A stretch of 64,000 nucleotides of DNA from Methanococcoides orientis (GTDB taxonomy: Archaea; Halobacteriota; Methanosarcinia; Methanosarcinales; Methanosarcinaceae): positions 906,685-970,684 of the forward strand of contig NZ_CP073710.1 in the NCBI RefSeq assembly GCF_021184045.1, read 5' to 3'. A program made the position numbers and the translations under genes. Positions 9,107-17,243 of the stretch are shown piece by piece (the first letter of the stretch is position 1; each line of letters starts with the position of its first letter). Below the pieces are notes generated by a model. The model searched no databases and was not told where the DNA came from. It was given only the letters and a program-made list of their open reading frames with translations.

Positions 9107-10258
9107 ATGAATCTTCCTGAAAAGATCAGTACATCCATTCGGATGAATGTAGCAAAAAGAAAACTGGATTCCAGAAAAATAGATATCACAAGTGGAAATC
9201 CATTGGAACAGTGGGGCGTAGCTAAGATCAAAAAGGACATTGGTAAAGACAAGGAGTTAAAACAACTGTTTGGCGACCAGAACCTTAACAGGAGTGATAT
9301 AAAAGCATACAAACTTCTGAAATTGAAAGAACTGATAGATTATGTATCTGACAACAGCCCGTTCTACAAGGAACTGTATGCGAAGGAAGGTCTCAACTCT
9401 TCCCAGATAAACACATATGAAGATCTTGCAAAGATCCCTCTTACAGACCAGGACAAACTGGCAGCCCATCCTTATCATTTTCTCTGTGTTTCCAGGAAAG
9501 AAATTGCCCGCGAGTTCACAAGTTCGGGAACTACAAATATGCTTAAAAGAGTGGCATATACGCAGGGTGAGTTACTTGAGATAGTTGATTCCGTTATTTC
9601 CGGATTGAAGATGGCAGGAATGAGTTCTAACAATGATACTTTACAGATCATGTATCCTACAATAACGGCAACATGGGATCCGGGACTTGTCCTAAGTAGG
9701 GCTTGTGATCTTGCGGGTTTCCGTTCTGTGATAAACGATTCTGTTGATGCACAAAGCCAGATCGATACCATAAAAGAAAATGGCACGACCGTAATTATCG
9801 GCACATCATCATTCATCTATGACTTTTCAGTAGCAGCAAATAAGATACAAAATGTAACGGACCTTGGTATAAAAAAGATAATTTGCTCATCTGAACCTTT
9901 AACTGACACCATGAAAATGGTAATTGAAAGTGTTTGGGGCTGTAAAGCTGTCAGGCAGTGGGGGATGACAGAACTAGGGCTGGCAAATGCTATCGAATGT
10001 GAGGGGCAGGATGGTTTGCACGTTAATAACCCTGATTTTCTGATAGAAGTTATTGACCCTCAAACCGGGGAGGTTCTGCCCTCCGGAAAGGAAGGAGAAC
10101 TTGTGGTCACGACATTAAGACGCAGGTGCATGCCCCTCATACGATATCGCACACGTGATATTTCCGCGATCTACGATGAAAAATGCAGTTGTGGTGCTCA
10201 TCTGGACCAGAGGATAATGAACGTGAAAAGGATGGAAGATCACAACAGTAGTAATTGA
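9107..10258 (+). CDS. Phenylacetate-CoA-ligase-like AMP-forming ligase (PaaK/DVU_1553-like)
   Basis: The protein is about 383 residues. GGAGGT at 9094-9099 lies 7 bases before ATG 9107 and decides the start over the earlier TTG and ATG. ANL-superfamily motifs are present: P-loop FTSSGTTNMLKR, QWGMTELG, and YRTRDIS near the C-terminus. A short C-terminal lid with CSCGAHLD follows, as in PaaK relatives. It would adenylate a carboxylate and pass it to CoA or another thiol. It is 93 bases after the radical SAM gene, in a 3' AT-rich spacer. DVU_1553-type ligases sit in the same company elsewhere. The acid is unknown. Confidence 0.8.
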   Translation: MNLPEKISTSIRMNVAKRKLDSRKIDITSGNPLEQWGVAKIKKDIGKDKELKQLFGDQNLNRSDIKAYKLLKLKELIDYVSDNSPFYKELYAKEGLNSSQINTYEDLAKIPLTDQDKLAAHPYHFLCVSRKEIAREFTSSGTTNMLKRVAYTQGELLEIVDSVISGLKMAGMSSNNDTLQIMYPTITATWDPGLVLSRACDLAGFRSVINDSVDAQSQIDTIKENGTTVIIGTSSFIYDFSVAANKIQNVTDLGIKKIICSSEPLTDTMKMVIESVWGCKAVRQWGMTELGLANAIECEGQDGLHVNNPDFLIEVIDPQTGEVLPSGKEGELVVTTLRRRCMPLIRYRTRDISAIYDEKCSCGAHLDQRIMNVKRMEDHNSSN

Positions 10259-10381
10259 ACTGACAATTTCATCCATCTCAAGAATAGTCGTGTTGGTTTG
10301 TGTCTCCTTCGGGAGGCATGAGCATTTTTGTTTTACTACGAAATTATTTATTATTTATCCATAAAATATGGAGGCATCTTC

Positions 10382-11077
10382 TTGATAAATTCGATCGAAA
10401 AGAGTCTGGCAGAGTTCATAGGAACATTCTCTCTGGTCCTCGTTGCCGTTGGTTCAGTAAATGTGAACCTGCCATTCCATGGCTCACTTGGGATTTTGGG
10501 CATAGCAACTGCATCCGGGATCATTGTCATGATCGCAGTATATGCCATAGGGAACATATCAGGCGCTCATATTAATCCAGCAGTTACTGCTTCTCTGTTC
10601 GTTACGGGACAAATGGAACTGAAAAATACTATATTCTATATTGTAGCCCAGCTGATAGGAGCAATAGGTGCCTGCCTGTTCTTGTCTTACATATTACCTT
10701 CAGATACAGGCAAAATTAGTTTGGGATCAACAGCTCTGGCATCAGACGTTACTTTTGCTGCAGGCATAATCATCGAAGCTATTCTAACTTTTATGCTGGT
10801 ATTCACTATTTTTGGAGTTGCTGTCGATAATAGAACTTCTACTAAGTACGCAGGCATCCTCATCGGAACTATTGTATTTCTGGATATCATCGTGGGGGGA
10901 AGCCTGACAGGCGCATCAATGAACCCGGCAAGGACATTTGGTCCTGCTCTGGTCCTGGGACATTGGGCAGATCACCTGGTATACTGGATCGGACCGCTTA
11001 CAGGTGGAATTCTTGCTGCGGTCTTTTATACAAAATTATTTTCCCTGAAGACTGATAATAGAACGAATAATGCTTAA
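10382..11077 (+). CDS. MIP family aquaporin / glycerol channel
   Basis: Six membrane segments and the two pore motifs are clear: GAHINPAVT near residue 60 and SMNPARTFGP near 180. The start is placed at TTG 10382 because GGAGG lies 7 bases upstream (10371-10375); it gives 231 residues, normal for the family. It sits in the inner membrane and passes water or small neutral solutes such as glycerol. It follows the AMP ligase by 123 bases in the same direction, so it may bring in the island's substrate, or simply manage osmotic stress. Confidence 0.92.
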   Translation: MINSIEKSLAEFIGTFSLVLVAVGSVNVNLPFHGSLGILGIATASGIIVMIAVYAIGNISGAHINPAVTASLFVTGQMELKNTIFYIVAQLIGAIGACLFLSYILPSDTGKISLGSTALASDVTFAAGIIIEAILTFMLVFTIFGVAVDNRTSTKYAGILIGTIVFLDIIVGGSLTGASMNPARTFGPALVLGHWADHLVYWIGPLTGGILAAVFYTKLFSLKTDNRTNNA

Positions 11078-11190
11078 AAGCAAAACTTATTTTTTTTAGT
11101 TCGATTCCAAAAATATCAATTCGAAATAGGAATGAACAAAATTAATTTCGAAAATGAAAAAAAGGTCTGCAACCCATTTGGGCCTAAATA

Positions 11191-11943
11191 TCAATTGTTC
11201 ATATCCAGGGGTATCACAAATGAGCTGTTTTGTTCACATATCCTGTAAATGCAATCCTTGTCACATTGTTCATTATACTGAGTATACTGGCATTGGACAT
11301 TTGTATTAAATTCATTTGTCCAACTGATCCCAAATAGTTCAGATAAGAACTTCATACCCTCTTTCAAGGAAAGCCTTGTAGCTTTTTTACAACATCTTGC
11401 TCCACCGGCCTCAGCAATTGCTTTTAATGCTCTGGAAGTTCCCATGTTTGCATTTGAACGCTCTTCAGGGGTTAGTGGTGTAGCATTCAATAGAACGCTT
11501 ATTGCAATTCCTGTTCCAATACCTCCGCCACATGCTCCCTGATATCCACAGAAGCCACCTGCAACCTTTTCCCCTCTACGAATACCTTTGATTATCTTTG
11601 CGTAGTCTTTCTGGCCTATATAATTCAGGTATGCAGTTATAAGGGCAGCAGGTACAAGTGAATGATGTTCAGGGCCATGCATCGGTATTTTTGGATGTGC
11701 CATTATCTTTTCCGCGATCAGGATCGGGTTCTTCAGATCCGTATTCATGCAAACACTTTCAATGATCTCCAATGCATCTGAGCTATGACATTTGTCACAT
11801 ACGTAATGTGCACTTTCGCAACACATGTAGGTGTCTTCTTCAGACCCACAATAATAGCATTTTGCTTTGCATGTATGATCATGGTAACTAATGTCATTAC
11901 CACAGACCATACAATTTGTTGTTCCTTTTGGTATTGCATCCAT
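11191..11943 (-). CDS. DUF5714 cysteine-rich protein
   Basis: The protein is about 250 residues. The N-terminus carries four close zinc-type pairs: CMVC, CKAKCYYC, CCES and CDKC. The central part has CGYQGACGGGIGTG and GARCC, resembling C-GCAxxG-C-C redox proteins. The end has further cysteines. ATG 11943 is preferred because GGTGA precedes it; a GTG at 11952 is possible. It is the last gene of a - strand run with SDR, ALDH and a membrane protein. Electron transfer or metal handling in the methyl-transfer island is inferred from the cysteines and neighbours. Confidence 0.75.
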   Translation of the reverse strand: MDAIPKGTTNCMVCGNDISYHDHTCKAKCYYCGSEEDTYMCCESAHYVCDKCHSSDALEIIESVCMNTDLKNPILIAEKIMAHPKIPMHGPEHHSLVPAALITAYLNYIGQKDYAKIIKGIRRGEKVAGGFCGYQGACGGGIGTGIAISVLLNATPLTPEERSNANMGTSRALKAIAEAGGARCCKKATRLSLKEGMKFLSELFGISWTNEFNTNVQCQYTQYNEQCDKDCIYRICEQNSSFVIPLDMNN

Positions 11944-11959
11944 TTTACTCACCTTCTTT

Positions 11960-12802
11960 TCAAATTTGCGAATGTTTTTCTCTTAGTTGAGAACGTGAAA
12001 GTTTCACTAACCATTTTGTCGGCAGTCTTGTGACGATCCTGTGTATAAAATTAAAACCATGACCCGGTATGATCATGTCCTTCTTTTTCTGCATTGCACG
12101 ATATGTGTCAAGTGCGACAGTTTCCGGTGTTGTGGTCATCCATGAACTGAAAGTGTTCGTATTTTCCATTCTGGCCGCTTTTTGGAATCCGGTCCCTTTG
12201 ACCGCTGTTGGACAGACCGTCATTACATGCACTTTCGAACCGCGTTCCCGAAGTTCGTAATTCAGACTCCGGCTAAATTGAAGTATAAAGCTCTTGCTGG
12301 CTCCATATGTTGCAAAATTAGGGTTTGGCTGAAAAGCCGATATCGAAGCCATATTTATGATATGGCCCTCATCGCTTTCTACCATATCTTTAAGATAAAA
12401 ACGGGTAAGGTCGTAGAATGTAAGTACATGGAGATGAAGCATATCGTGCTCACGCTGGCTGCTTATCTCATTTATGAAACCGTATGTCCCAAATCCTGCA
12501 CAGTTGACCAATACATCGATCCGGGAACAATTCTCTTTCGAGAATGAATAGACCTCTTGTGCACTTCCGGGTTTAGAAAGGTCAATTGACCTTAATAGAA
12601 TTCGAGTATTCGGATCTATCTTTTGCAGGATCTTACGAGCATTGATCAGCTCTTCTTCCGGTCTTGCTACCAACAGCAACTTGTAGCCATCTTTAGCAAA
12701 TAGCTTTGCCAGCTCAAGCCCTATGCCACTTGATCCTCCGGTAATAAGAGCGGTTCTTTCATCATGTCTATCTTCCGATCCATCATTGTTCATACGTCCC
12801 AT
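11960..12802 (-). CDS. Short-chain dehydrogenase/reductase
   Basis: This is a classical SDR. The Rossmann motif TALITGGSSGIG is near the N-terminus, NNAG is replaced by NCAGFGTYG, the catalytic triad serine is in NMASISAF and YGASK carries the catalytic Tyr and Lys. ATG 12802 is chosen because longer reading into the ALDH gene (to 12889) would overlap it by 82 bases; ATG 12793 is an alternative. It starts 5 bases after the ALDH stop, so the two are probably co-translated. It would reduce a ketone or aldehyde with NAD(P)H. The hydrophobic C-terminus resembles SDRs acting on lipids. Confidence 0.85.
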   Translation of the reverse strand: MGRMNNDGSEDRHDERTALITGGSSGIGLELAKLFAKDGYKLLLVARPEEELINARKILQKIDPNTRILLRSIDLSKPGSAQEVYSFSKENCSRIDVLVNCAGFGTYGFINEISSQREHDMLHLHVLTFYDLTRFYLKDMVESDEGHIINMASISAFQPNPNFATYGASKSFILQFSRSLNYELRERGSKVHVMTVCPTAVKGTGFQKAARMENTNTFSSWMTTTPETVALDTYRAMQKKKDMIIPGHGFNFIHRIVTRLPTKWLVKLSRSQLREKHSQI

Positions 12803-12807
12803 ATTGA

Positions 12808-14217
12808 TCACATCCACCTGTAGATGAACTTCAATATGCTCTGAATTTTCTCGTTGTAAGGCGGATACAAGATTCCCACAGAACCCCATTTACGGTGCAT
12901 CACAGCTCTTTCATTAGAGAAACCTACAAACCCATGAAATCCAAGGGACTTTCCGATACCACTGTTGTTTAGTCCACCAAAAGGTAAGTGGGGATTGCTA
13001 TAGCTGAGCATATAATCATTAGTTAGCGTGCTTCCAGAGGAAATATTGTCCATAAAATAGTCTATATTATCCTGGTCCTGGCTGGCAATGTATAGAATTA
13101 GTGGCGAGGGACTGTTCTCTATGATACATTCTACATCTTCCCTGTTGATGTATGTGATCATTGGTAGCAGAGGACCGAATATTTCTTCCTTCATGATCTT
13201 CATGTCAGGAGAAACATTATCCAGTAGTGTAGGAGCCATATAAAGTTCAGAATCATCAAAATCACCACCATACAATACCTGAGCATCTTTTTCGCATGCA
13301 TCATTATACAGGGTTCGGAGTCGACCATAGTGATGATCATTGATTATGCGACAGTAATCAGGACAATTTTGTATCCCTGTTCCTGATGGGTCATAGAGTT
13401 GGTTTAGTGCCTGACCAAACTCTTTTACAAAACAATCTTTAGCAGATTCATGGACTATGAGATAATCCGGTGCTATGCAGGCCTGACCATTGTTGATGAA
13501 TTTCGCCCACACAAGGTTTTTTGCTATCTTCTTTACATTTGCAGTGTCATCAATGATCGCCGGTGACTTTCCACCCAGTTCTAAAGTAACGCTGGACAAA
13601 TGCTGTGCAGCCCTGGACATTATTATTTTTCCAACCCGAGGACTGCCTGTGAAGAAAATATGGTTGAACGGAAGGTCAAGAAGCTCCTGTGCTACCGATT
13701 CATTTCCCTCGAAAACTGCAACTTCACTTTCGTCAAATAGCTCATACATCATCAGTGAAATATAAGATGAAGTGTGAGCAGCCATTTCACTGGGTTTCAG
13801 GATGACCGCATTCCCGGCTGCAATTGCATAAATAAGAGGCACCAGTGAAAGATTGAATGGGAAATTCCATGGTGCTATGATAAGAACAACGCCTTTTGGC
13901 TCATAACGTATATGTGATCTTGTCCCCAAAAGTGAAAGTGGCGTGGGTACTTTTTTATTTTTCATCCATTTGTGAAGATTTCGTTTTATATGAGTGATAT
14001 GTGCCTGGACGATACCAACTTCTGTAGCTATTACTTCAGTTTCAGGTTTGCGAAGATCATTGTACATAGCTTTGTACAGCTCTTTTAAGCGCTCACCATC
14101 CTGAAGATAGTTCTCGATTCGTCTGAGAAGTTCCAGCCGCTGCTCTGCATCCATTCGTGCAAGGTTAGGGGCATTCTTCTTTTGAATTTCAAAGACCTGT
14201 TGGATTTCCAAGCACAT
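12808..14217 (-). CDS. Aldehyde dehydrogenase, class 3 / fatty-aldehyde type
   Basis: The protein is about 469 residues. ALDH motifs are complete: APWNFPFNLSL, FTGSPRVGK, LELGGKSP (general base Glu), NNGQACIAPDY (catalytic Cys) and EEIFGPLLP. The short N-terminus and the hydrophobic C-terminal tail fit class-3 fatty aldehyde dehydrogenases, which may be membrane associated. GAGGA lies 6 bases before ATG 14217, favouring it over ATG 14223. It oxidises aldehydes to acids, or in reverse supplies aldehydes. With the SDR next door it would interconvert alcohol, aldehyde and acid. Confidence 0.88.
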   Translation of the reverse strand: MCLEIQQVFEIQKKNAPNLARMDAEQRLELLRRIENYLQDGERLKELYKAMYNDLRKPETEVIATEVGIVQAHITHIKRNLHKWMKNKKVPTPLSLLGTRSHIRYEPKGVVLIIAPWNFPFNLSLVPLIYAIAAGNAVILKPSEMAAHTSSYISLMMYELFDESEVAVFEGNESVAQELLDLPFNHIFFTGSPRVGKIIMSRAAQHLSSVTLELGGKSPAIIDDTANVKKIAKNLVWAKFINNGQACIAPDYLIVHESAKDCFVKEFGQALNQLYDPSGTGIQNCPDYCRIINDHHYGRLRTLYNDACEKDAQVLYGGDFDDSELYMAPTLLDNVSPDMKIMKEEIFGPLLPMITYINREDVECIIENSPSPLILYIASQDQDNIDYFMDNISSGSTLTNDYMLSYSNPHLPFGGLNNSGIGKSLGFHGFVGFSNERAVMHRKWGSVGILYPPYNEKIQSILKFIYRWM

Positions 14218-14249
14218 GATCATTCCTCATTATCAGGAAAAAGAAATGC

Positions 14250-15113
14250 TCAGACTGCAGTAAGTCCAAGCAAAGATAAAGTATAGAACGATGTCAACAA
14301 AAGTGCGGCAGTTGCCTCTCTTTTTGTCCATTCTTTCTGTCCGTTCACAAATCCTTTTAATGCAGACATGCAACTTATCAGTTGATTATTTCCATGATAC
14401 GTTCCTTTCCTTGCTTCTATTACCTCAGCAAGTGACAAGCATATCCAGAGAAGGAATACGTATCCTGCCATAAGGGAAAGTAATGAAAAGCTCGGATGTG
14501 ACCATGTTCCAAATGTTTCTCCTGCGGTCTCAGTAAGGACTGTGAAGAAACCTGTAAAGTATGCAAGTCTTAACAAGTTGAAATTCCTAAACAGCATGAA
14601 GACAATAGCAAATTTAACAGACGTGTTCAGGAGGTCCTTTGTCAGATCGAAATATCTGTAGTCTGCCAATATAAGCAGAACAAAACTTAAGATGACAAAA
14701 TGATCTGTAAAATGGAACCATTTGGACCTTGAATATTGTCTTTCGAATATCTTCCAGAGATTATGAGCTGACCAGAATATTGCTCCATACCCGGGCAATA
14801 TCCATATTGGAACATTCCCAATTGCACCGCCGAGATATGTGAAATATCCATACTGTACGCCTAATAATTCATGAATATAACCAAAAACGGAAGCTATCAC
14901 AAGAAAGATCTTTCCTTCCGTTTGGCTGTTCTTCCAGAAAATGATCCATAGTACAGAGAGTATAATTGCAGGAGTAATTTCATCTTTTGTCTGTATATAA
15001 TATGCAAGTATTCCAAGTATTGTAAATAGCATAAACAGACAGAAGTATATTGGAGTGTTGACGAGTATTCTGCTTTTGCTTTCAATATATTTCAGGGGGA
15101 TCAATCCACTCAT
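14250..15113 (-). CDS. Multi-pass membrane protein (paralogue of 51810-52673)
   Basis: This 287-residue protein has about eight hydrophobic helices. A conserved-looking core includes YGYFTYLGG, PIWILPGYGAIFWSAHNL, and FGTWSHPSFSLLS. AAGGAG lies 9 bases before the ATG. A second copy of identical length lies at 51810-52673. I do not recognise the family. It is 26 bases upstream of the ALDH gene, so it heads the ALDH-SDR-DUF5714 operon. A role in transport or membrane-lipid handling is only a guess. Confidence 0.8.
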   Translation of the reverse strand: MSGLIPLKYIESKSRILVNTPIYFCLFMLFTILGILAYYIQTKDEITPAIILSVLWIIFWKNSQTEGKIFLVIASVFGYIHELLGVQYGYFTYLGGAIGNVPIWILPGYGAIFWSAHNLWKIFERQYSRSKWFHFTDHFVILSFVLLILADYRYFDLTKDLLNTSVKFAIVFMLFRNFNLLRLAYFTGFFTVLTETAGETFGTWSHPSFSLLSLMAGYVFLLWICLSLAEVIEARKGTYHGNNQLISCMSALKGFVNGQKEWTKREATAALLLTSFYTLSLLGLTAV

Positions 15114-15265
15114 AAACAGAACTCCTTGGTTTTATATTGATGATCTTTTTCGTTTTTTGTTCCAAAATAACTTTAAGAATTTGAAACTGATCATCTGTTA
15201 ACTTTTCGAATTGTGCTGCAACTTTAAAGGGGAAAGAAGAGTTTTCAGGCAGTGTTAGAAAACCG

Positions 15266-15284
15266 CCTGATAATCCTTCTCAGG
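15266..15284 (-). terminator. Hairpin after corrinoid gene
   Basis: On the - strand CCTGA-N9-TCAGG is followed by CGGTTTT, 24 bases after the corrinoid stop. It is a plausible transcription terminator. Confidence 0.45.
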
Positions 15285-15307
15285 AGTTGCTTTTTGACAA
15301 AAGACCT

Positions 15308-15973
15308 TTAGTTCCACCTGTCGGCAGTCAGTCCAACAATCAATTCTTTTGCTAACCTTGCAGCTTCCATAGCATCAGTTGCAGTTCCGTCTGCTCCGAT
15401 ATCTTCTGCAAAAGCCTGAGTAACAGGTGCTCCACCGATCAGGATCTTTACTTTGTCCCTGATACCCTGGTCCTTGATGTGTTTGACCGTTTCTTCCATG
15501 TTGTCCATTGTTGATGTCATCAGTGTGCTCAAAGAGATAACATCTGCCTGATGTTCAATGGCTGCCTCTACGAAATCGTTTATTTCTACATCCTTTCCAA
15601 GATCAACAGCTTCGAACCCGTTTGCAGTCATCATGGTCTTTACGAGGTTCTTGCCGATGTCATGAACATCTCCTTCTACTGATCCGATAATGACAACTGC
15701 TGATTTTTCCCCGTCTTCCTTTTTGAGATGAGGGGTAAGGATGTTCATTCCACCATACATTGCATTTGATGCCATCATGAGCTGAGGCATGTATGCTTCC
15801 TTTTTGTCGTATTTTTCTCCCATGATCTCCATACCTTTTGCCAGTCCGTCAATGACTGCGAGATAGGGATCGATACCCAATTCCAGTGCTTTTTCTGCAA
15901 AGGATATTGCGTCATCTTTTTTGCCATTTACAACTGCATCTGTAAGATTACTGATTACCTCATTTTGTTCCAT
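15308..15973 (-). CDS. Methanogenesis corrinoid protein (MtbC/MttC/MtgC family)
   Basis: The 221-residue protein has the family's usual size. Residues 1-85 are the helical cap domain. The cobalamin-binding domain has GDVHDIGK near residue 105 (His is the lower cobalt ligand), SLSTLMTST near 150 and GGAPVT near 182. GGAGG precedes the ATG. It carries the methyl group between a substrate methyltransferase and an MtaA-type enzyme. No MttB, MtbB, MtaB or MtmB partner gene is visible in the window. The promoter is the twin of that of the MtaA-like gene at 5858-6970. Its substrate methyltransferase is therefore either elsewhere or one of the unusual island enzymes. Confidence 0.92.
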   Translation of the reverse strand: MEQNEVISNLTDAVVNGKKDDAISFAEKALELGIDPYLAVIDGLAKGMEIMGEKYDKKEAYMPQLMMASNAMYGGMNILTPHLKKEDGEKSAVVIIGSVEGDVHDIGKNLVKTMMTANGFEAVDLGKDVEINDFVEAAIEHQADVISLSTLMTSTMDNMEETVKHIKDQGIRDKVKILIGGAPVTQAFAEDIGADGTATDAMEAARLAKELIVGLTADRWN

Positions 15974-16054
15974 AGTATGCCTCCTTCGTACTGGTGGTCA
16001 GGGAAGGGTGTATATGTCCGTAAATATCATCCATGACCGCCAGAGATCCGTAGT

Positions 16055-16270
16055 GTCAATAGAATGATCATTTGATCAGTGTTATTGACTAATAATCAGT
16101 ATTCGATTTGAGATACTTATAACGATTTCTTACAAAAAATCGCCATCAGTAGTATTATCGATAGCATATATTCCATTCAAATTGTAGTTCTCAAATACCC
16201 AATGTTCAGGAACTATGATGTGCTGAAAAAAAAAGGCAGGATCAAAAATAATGACGTTGATAATATCAAA
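16055..16270 (-). promoter_or_regulatory. Promoter of corrinoid gene (twin of 5536-5751)
   Basis: Read on the - strand from 16270, the elements are: TTTGATATTATCAA, four bases, ATTATTTTTGA; GTTCCTGAA at +57 (16213); TATA box TTATAAGT at +148 (16122); and inverted repeat GTCAATA-N21-TATTGAC at +181 (16089-16055), with inner TGATCA pair (16065-16070, 16073-16078). The predicted transcript start is about 16092. All offsets equal those of the MtaA-like promoter. The inner palindrome differs in sequence but keeps its pairing. Confidence 0.78.
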
Positions 16271-16351
16271 AGCAAAGTTTTGATCACGGCTGGAAAATGA
16301 ATAGGGTTTTGCCAAATCCTTTTCTGAATGTGACTTATGTCAGCTTTTGAA

Positions 16352-16405
16352 AAATTAAATTAAATTAAATTAAATTAAATTAAATTAAATGGAATTAAAT
16401 TAAAC
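16352..16405. repeat. TAAAT tandem microsatellite
   Basis: About ten near-perfect copies of the 5-mer AAATT/TAAAT, with one GG interruption near 16391. It lies between the regulator stop and the corrinoid promoter. It could vary in length between strains. Confidence 0.85.
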
Positions 16406-16424
16406 ACTGGGTATCCCAACCTGC

Positions 16425-17207
16425 TTATTTGACCTTTTCTGCAATTTCCATATAATATGTGAAAAGTTCTTTTCCCCATGAAAGTGCACTTTCTTCGAAA
16501 CTCAGTAACTTCTTATGGTCAAATACACCTTCAGTATTGAAAAATGCTATCAATAAAAGATCATCTGTGATCGAGAGTGCACCAAGTTTTGCTGCATCAT
16601 CCTCAACAACATACAAACTTGATTTCTTTGACCCCATCATTGCATTGTACTGATCTTCATACTCCTCTTTTAGCCTTGTGTAGACTGATTTTGTCAGAAT
16701 AAGGGTGAAGTTTGTTTCTTTTCTGCCCAGTTCCGCATAATTGTAAGGACATGAAGGACAGAAATATGAATAAAAGGTTGATACGTTTTCCGCCTTTTTG
16801 AGACTTTGAAGCAATTGTTTTGGTGGTTCGAACAAGTGGCTAAGGTCCGGTTCGTGGATAAGCACTTCTCCCAGATCTCCAATATTATCAAGAGCTGACT
16901 CTGGAAGTCCACTTAGATCTCTGCTTTGCCAATATTCTTTATTCCCTTCCAGTACATCGAGTGTTTTAATTAAAGGAGCTATTTTTTTAAGGACAATTTG
17001 TCCAATGTATGTCAGTTTGTAATCATCACCTTTCTGTTCGATAACACCCTGCTCGAGGAGGATCTTTACCTGAGCCATTATTGCGCTGGTGCTACCTTCA
17101 AGTGATTCTTTTATCCGATCTATTGTGGTCGGCCCACTCATTAACATAAGAAGGATCTTTTTTCTTTTTTCGGATAAAAAGACTGTACTTACTAATTCAG
17201 ATGTCAT
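16425..17207 (-). CDS. Msr-like winged-helix regulator (ArsR-type HTH + methanogen DUF1724/FilR1-like)
   Basis: The 260-residue protein has an N-terminal winged helix (residues 10-80, around KKILLMLMSGPTTIDRIKE). A C-terminal ligand domain has the CPSCPYN cysteine pair, LILTKSVYTRL and GALSITDDLLLIAFF. This is the architecture of Msr regulators, which control methyltransferase genes in Methanosarcina. GGGAG precedes the ATG. It lies 36 bases after the GAF kinase, a pairing like MsmS-MsrG and RdmS-MsrF. It is the best candidate to bind the twin promoters next door, but binding is inferred. Confidence 0.85.
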   Translation of the reverse strand: MTSELVSTVFLSEKRKKILLMLMSGPTTIDRIKESLEGSTSAIMAQVKILLEQGVIEQKGDDYKLTYIGQIVLKKIAPLIKTLDVLEGNKEYWQSRDLSGLPESALDNIGDLGEVLIHEPDLSHLFEPPKQLLQSLKKAENVSTFYSYFCPSCPYNYAELGRKETNFTLILTKSVYTRLKEEYEDQYNAMMGSKKSSLYVVEDDAAKLGALSITDDLLLIAFFNTEGVFDHKKLLSFEESALSWGKELFTYYMEIAEKVK

Positions 17208-17243
17208 GGAAACTCCCTTATTTTTATTAATTTGATTGTTGAG

